Below, in pieces: positions 5,668-5,983 of a stretch of 5,983 bases of DNA (position 1 is the first letter of the stretch; the number at the start of each line of letters is the position of its first letter). The notes under the pieces are model-generated. The model was given only the letters and a program-made list of their open reading frames with translations, did not search any database and was not told the origin of the DNA. The translations under genes were made by a program, and so were the position numbers. Source of the stretch: Lentisphaeria bacterium (GTDB lineage: Bacteria > Verrucomicrobiota > Lentisphaeria > Oligosphaerales > Oligosphaeraceae); NCBI GenBank assembly GCA_016287975.1, contig JAEEXV010000309.1:1-5983 (forward strand). The letters run 5' to 3'.

Positions 5668-5983
5668 CCCCGACATCGCCGACGCGCTCGCGCGGCACCG
5701 CTTCACCGCCGCCGACGCCCCCGCGCTCGCCGCCGGACTGCGCCAGGCCCTCGCGGAACTCCTTGACGCCACGCCTCCACGCGCATTGGGCGCGCTCTAT
5801 CTCGGCGGCGGATACGGGCGCGGCGAGGGCGGCGTGCTCCACACTCCCGACTGCCCTCCGCGCCCCTACAACGACCTCGACTTCTTCGCGTGGCCACGCC
5901 CCGACGCACCGCGCGAAACGTGGCGCGAGGCCGACGCCTGGCTGCAGGAGCGCCTGGAGAATATGGGCGAGCAGTTCGGCGTC
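5657..5983 (+). CDS. Nucleotidyltransferase-like protein, N-terminal part, truncated by the window edge
   Basis: An open frame of 109 codons runs from the ATG at 5657 to the end of the window with no stop. It overlaps the last 11 nt of the previous gene in another frame, which suggests translational coupling. Residues 49-58 read LGGGYGRGEG and 71-77 read YNDLDFF. Together these resemble the polymerase-beta-type nucleotidyltransferase active site (GS/GG-x-x-RGE followed by a DxD). GGYGRGE is the wording seen in GlnD-type uridylyltransferases, with D73 and D75 as possible metal ligands, although the spacing is about eight residues longer than usual here. The first 45 residues are Ala/Leu/Arg-rich and probably helical. 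I do not propose GlnD itself, given the polysaccharide context and short leader. It might modify a sugar, a protein or a small molecule. Domain assignment is moderate and function is unknown. Codon use matches the neighbours. Confidence 0.7.
   Translation, partial: MQADPDIADALARHRFTAADAPALAAGLRQALAELLDATPPRALGALYLGGGYGRGEGGVLHTPDCPPRPYNDLDFFAWPRPDAPRETWREADAWLQERLENMGEQFGV

Noticed and set aside
1..5983. CRISPR arrays, insertion sequences, integrase or attachment sites, tRNA or rRNA genes
   Set aside because: Reading both strands shows no regularly spaced repeats, no transposase motifs, no terminal inverted repeats and no cloverleaf or rRNA sequence.

Overview
The window is high-GC bacterial DNA with densely packed, strongly C/G-ending codons. 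It probably comes from the PVC superphylum (Verrucomicrobiota, Kiritimatiellota or Lentisphaerota). The main clue is the S1-domain wording of the RNase E/G at the left edge ([13 protein letters not shown], then KNAFLHYWD), which I associate with that group. Most genes also lack a convincing Shine-Dalgarno sequence. The taxonomic call is an inference and not a strong one.

Layout. The left quarter is on the minus strand: fmt (methionyl-tRNA formyltransferase, 411-1394), followed 29 nt later by the 5' part of an RNase E/G-family ribonuclease gene (1-381, running off the left edge). A spacer of about 230 bp (1395-1628) separates these housekeeping genes from a divergent plus-strand cluster. It holds an AT-rich, near-symmetric core that can be read as back-to-back promoters.

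The plus-strand cluster is five tightly spaced genes: (1) a three-domain response regulator with receiver, PP2C/SpoIIE phosphatase and RsbW-like ATPase/kinase domains (1629-3281); (2) a single-domain histidine phosphotransfer (Hpt) protein (3302-3619); (3) a short monotopic phosphoglycosyl transferase of the bacterial sugar transferase family (3633-4361); (4) a left-handed beta-helix (hexapeptide repeat) protein with a membrane segment and an odd C-terminal tail (4372-5667); (5) the start of a nucleotidyltransferase-like protein (5657 to the right edge). Gaps are 20, 13 and 10 nt, then an 11-nt overlap, so an operon is likely.

How they may work together. Genes 1 and 2 have the architecture of the HsbR/HptB pair of Pseudomonas aeruginosa, in which an Hpt protein phosphorylates a receiver-phosphatase-kinase protein that switches an anti-anti-sigma (STAS) protein. 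Genes 3 and 4 look like exopolysaccharide or glycan assembly: the first sugar-phosphate transfer to the lipid carrier, and a sugar-nucleotide-type accessory protein. The most interesting reading is a phosphorelay/partner-switch module built into the operon of the polysaccharide it may control, comparable in logic to the syp locus of Vibrio fischeri. No STAS partner and no hybrid histidine kinase are visible in the window, so this circuit is an inference.
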